Positions 63,301 to 64,000 of a DNA stretch of 64,000 nucleotides are shown here, one piece after another. Origin of the DNA: Streptomyces sp. AC550_RSS872. Lineage in GTDB: Bacteria; Actinomycetota; Actinomycetes; Streptomycetales; Streptomycetaceae. The position numbers were made by a program, and so were the translations under genes. The notes under the pieces were generated by a model. The model made no database searches. It saw nothing but the letters and a program-made list of their open reading frames with translations, and had not been told where the DNA came from. The stretch's first letter is position 1. Each line of letters opens with the position of its first letter. The stretch spans positions 1 to 64,000 of the forward strand of contig NZ_JAGMUL010000011.1 in NCBI RefSeq assembly GCF_019049285.1, written 5' to 3'.

Positions 63301-64000
63301 GACGTCTCACGACGGCACGACGGCGACGTACCAGGTCACGGGCACCACGACCTACGACGCGTTCGGCCGTCCGCTGACCCAGAAGGACGCCAAGCAGAAC
63401 CAGACCAGGACGGTCTACACCGAGACCGACGGCCTGCTCACGAAGACGGTCGTCTACAACGCCCTCAACCACGCCACCACCACCGACTACGTCCCCGCCT
63501 GGGGCATGTCGAAGGGCCAGACGGACCCGAACGGCAAGCGGACGGACCTCGCGTACGACGCGCTGGGCCGCCTGACGTCGGTCTGGCTCGCGGACCGCGC
63601 CACGTCGCAGACCCCGAGCATCAAGTACTCCTACAACGTCCGCAAGGACAAGGTCACCTCGATCAAGACCGAGAAGATCGAGAACGACGGCTCCTACGGC
63701 GCCGAGTACCAGCTCTACGACAGCCTGCTGCGCGCCCGGCAGATCCAGACCGAGGGCCCGGACGGCTCCCGCATGGTCGCCGACACGTTCTACGACGGCA
63801 CCGGCAATGTCCGGAAGACCAACTCGACGTACAACGCGGCAGGCGCCGCCTCCGACGAACTGCTGCTGGTGAGCAACAGCCAGGTCGGCGCGCAGAGCCT
63901 GTTGGAGTACGACGGCCTGGGCCGCACCACGGCCCAGATCTTCGCGGTCAGCGGCGCCGAGCAGTGGCGGACCACGACCACGTACGACGGCGAGCTGACC
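60365..64000 (+). CDS. RHS/YD-repeat secreted protein, 3' end beyond window (putative polymorphic toxin)
   Basis: At least 1212 codons, open to the last base. ATG at 60365 (aaaggga upstream). Sec-type signal: RGRSLSRRMPRQAVV then a hydrophobic core to about residue 36. Residues ~240-330 contain the RHS-cage entry typical of actinobacteria (FNWNYPLRSVPTPGGLVPTV, then GLGYSSQSADGRTS). YD repeats begin later (TYDAFGRPLTQKDAKQ, LAYDALGRLTSVW, YDGLGRTTAQIF). RHS proteins form a shell around a C-terminal toxin. That variable end, which would define the activity, and any immunity gene lie outside the window. Confidence 0.88.
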   Translation, partial: MFRGRSLSRRMPRQAVVATVMGLSLALSASTVEAVVLEDGARGRTSRPGVQDDGDAVKGRDAKSKSRPSDPARKAAVKGLDKAVWPKQGGTEVKLGATAEAGGLPVKVLKPRSAKAAKTAPSEVQVDVLDPARAAKLGAGVLLGVERADGGDKAAKVRLTVDYSEFAEGYGGSYASRLRLVQLPACAAYATPGGKECPEQPKVLPTVNDVRTGTVSADVTAAPAPADGVSTMAGESTSLLAVAAGPSSAQGTYKATALSPSASWSVSTSSGAFNWNYPLRSVPTPGGLVPTVGLGYSSQSADGRTSATNNQGSWIGEGFSYDPGYVERRYKPCSEDGHSNSGEQCWAFENATVMLNGTAGELVKDDTTGKWHMSSDDGSKVEKLTGAVNGDNDGEYWRITTSDGTEYYFGQNRLPGWATGNEETDSVWTAPVFGDDSGEPCYNATFTSAHCKQAWRWSLDYVKDTHGNVMSYFYERETNYYALNGKTDVNGTSYHRGGYLKRIDYGQQDGSVYAAKAPARIVFNTAERCLPTADFDCAESKRTKANAAHWPDVPVDQECKADTKCTAPVQTFFTTKRLTSIVTQMRKDATTYQDVDAWLFTHLFTDNGDDSKTLWLSKIEHEGRAGTAVKLPSVDLFGEQLANRVDAIGDNIAPFHRFRLSMVLSETGAQLDVNYAPTDCTKATLPQPGESTKRCYPVKWAPPGSVDPITDWFHKYVVAAVIETDRTGGSDGMVTRYDYQGDAAWRKAKPDGITDAKYLTWGGWQGYGKVKVTSGTSDVQKTRIDYTFMQGMNGDANPAGGTRTVTVKDSTGATYTDDEEFTGHQLETATYDGATLVAKTIDTPWKHHTATQTRSWGTTRATIVRPQVGRGFTLKSDGTWEETKSTTTYDTAKGGRVTQVEDLGDVSTTKDDSCTRTWYADNATENILSLPSRSESVAVKCSVTADYKTQVLADERTSYDGGAYGAAPTKGDATKTERLTSHDGTTATYQVTGTTTYDAFGRPLTQKDAKQNQTRTVYTETDGLLTKTVVYNALNHATTTDYVPAWGMSKGQTDPNGKRTDLAYDALGRLTSVWLADRATSQTPSIKYSYNVRKDKVTSIKTEKIENDGSYGAEYQLYDSLLRARQIQTEGPDGSRMVADTFYDGTGNVRKTNSTYNAAGAASDELLLVSNSQVGAQSLLEYDGLGRTTAQIFAVSGAEQWRTTTTYDGELT

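Overview
The window is high-GC actinobacterial chromosome and almost certainly Streptomyces. The evidence is the strong G/C third-codon bias, the many GTG starts, and the gene order trigger factor, clpP1, clpP2, clpX, valS, folC, ndk, mreBCD, pbp2, rodA, radical-SAM proteins, RNase E/G. That order is the conserved Streptomyces core around SCO2599-SCO2628 of S. coelicolor (recalled, not searched).

Layout. From 1 to 12 kb there is a metabolic and signalling block: the tail of a Ser/Thr kinase, an amino-acid permease, ribose-5-phosphate isomerase B, a Nei-type DNA glycosylase, an Eis-like acetyltransferase, a SpoIIE-type phosphatase, an HD hydrolase, a membrane O-acyltransferase and a second Ser/Thr kinase with a beta-propeller sensor. 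From 12.0 to 13.7 kb lies the remnant of an integrative element in tRNA-Gly(TCC): two 97-bp direct repeats bracket a transposase fragment, a small secreted-protein gene and an integrase tail. From 13.8 to 19.8 kb are tRNA-Pro and the protein-quality-control genes tig, clpP1, clpP2 and clpX, with a ClgR-type box before clpP1. From 19.8 to 25 kb are valS, folC, a DUF4233 gene and ndk. From 25 to 32 kb is the rod/spore-wall cluster mreB, mreC, mreD, pbp2, rodA. From 32.7 to 36.3 kb are a CYTH-CHAD protein and a TIGR03960 radical-SAM protein.

Accessory regions. From 36.5 to 39.5 kb, on the minus strand, is a four-gene cassette: a WXG100-like protein, a WxG-headed protein ending in a papain/calpain-like cysteine peptidase (Cys354, His485, Asn501), a lipoprotein with a chagasin (I42) cysteine-protease-inhibitor motif, and an unknown protein. 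I read this as a candidate type VII-secreted protease effector with a dedicated surface inhibitor; it is the most novel-looking item here. From 39.7 to 40.6 kb are decayed pieces of a universal stress protein, a GH15 glucoamylase and a gluconokinase. From 40.7 to 47 kb are a repeat-built membrane protein, TIGR03936 and rne. After rne the expected ribosomal genes (rplU-rpmA) are absent. In their place, 47.4-54.8 kb holds a sugar cassette (aminotransferase, Gfo/Idh oxidoreductase, two glycosyltransferases, nucleotide-sugar dehydrogenase, left-handed beta-helix acetyltransferase) matching the WbpA/B/E/D route to UDP-GlcNAc(3NAc)A. From 55 to 64 kb are three large secreted proteins (FG-GAP, LamG, RHS/YD-repeat); the last runs off the window.

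Gene boundaries were judged by ribosome-binding sites, stop/start overlaps and codon bias. Family names come from motif recognition without database searches.
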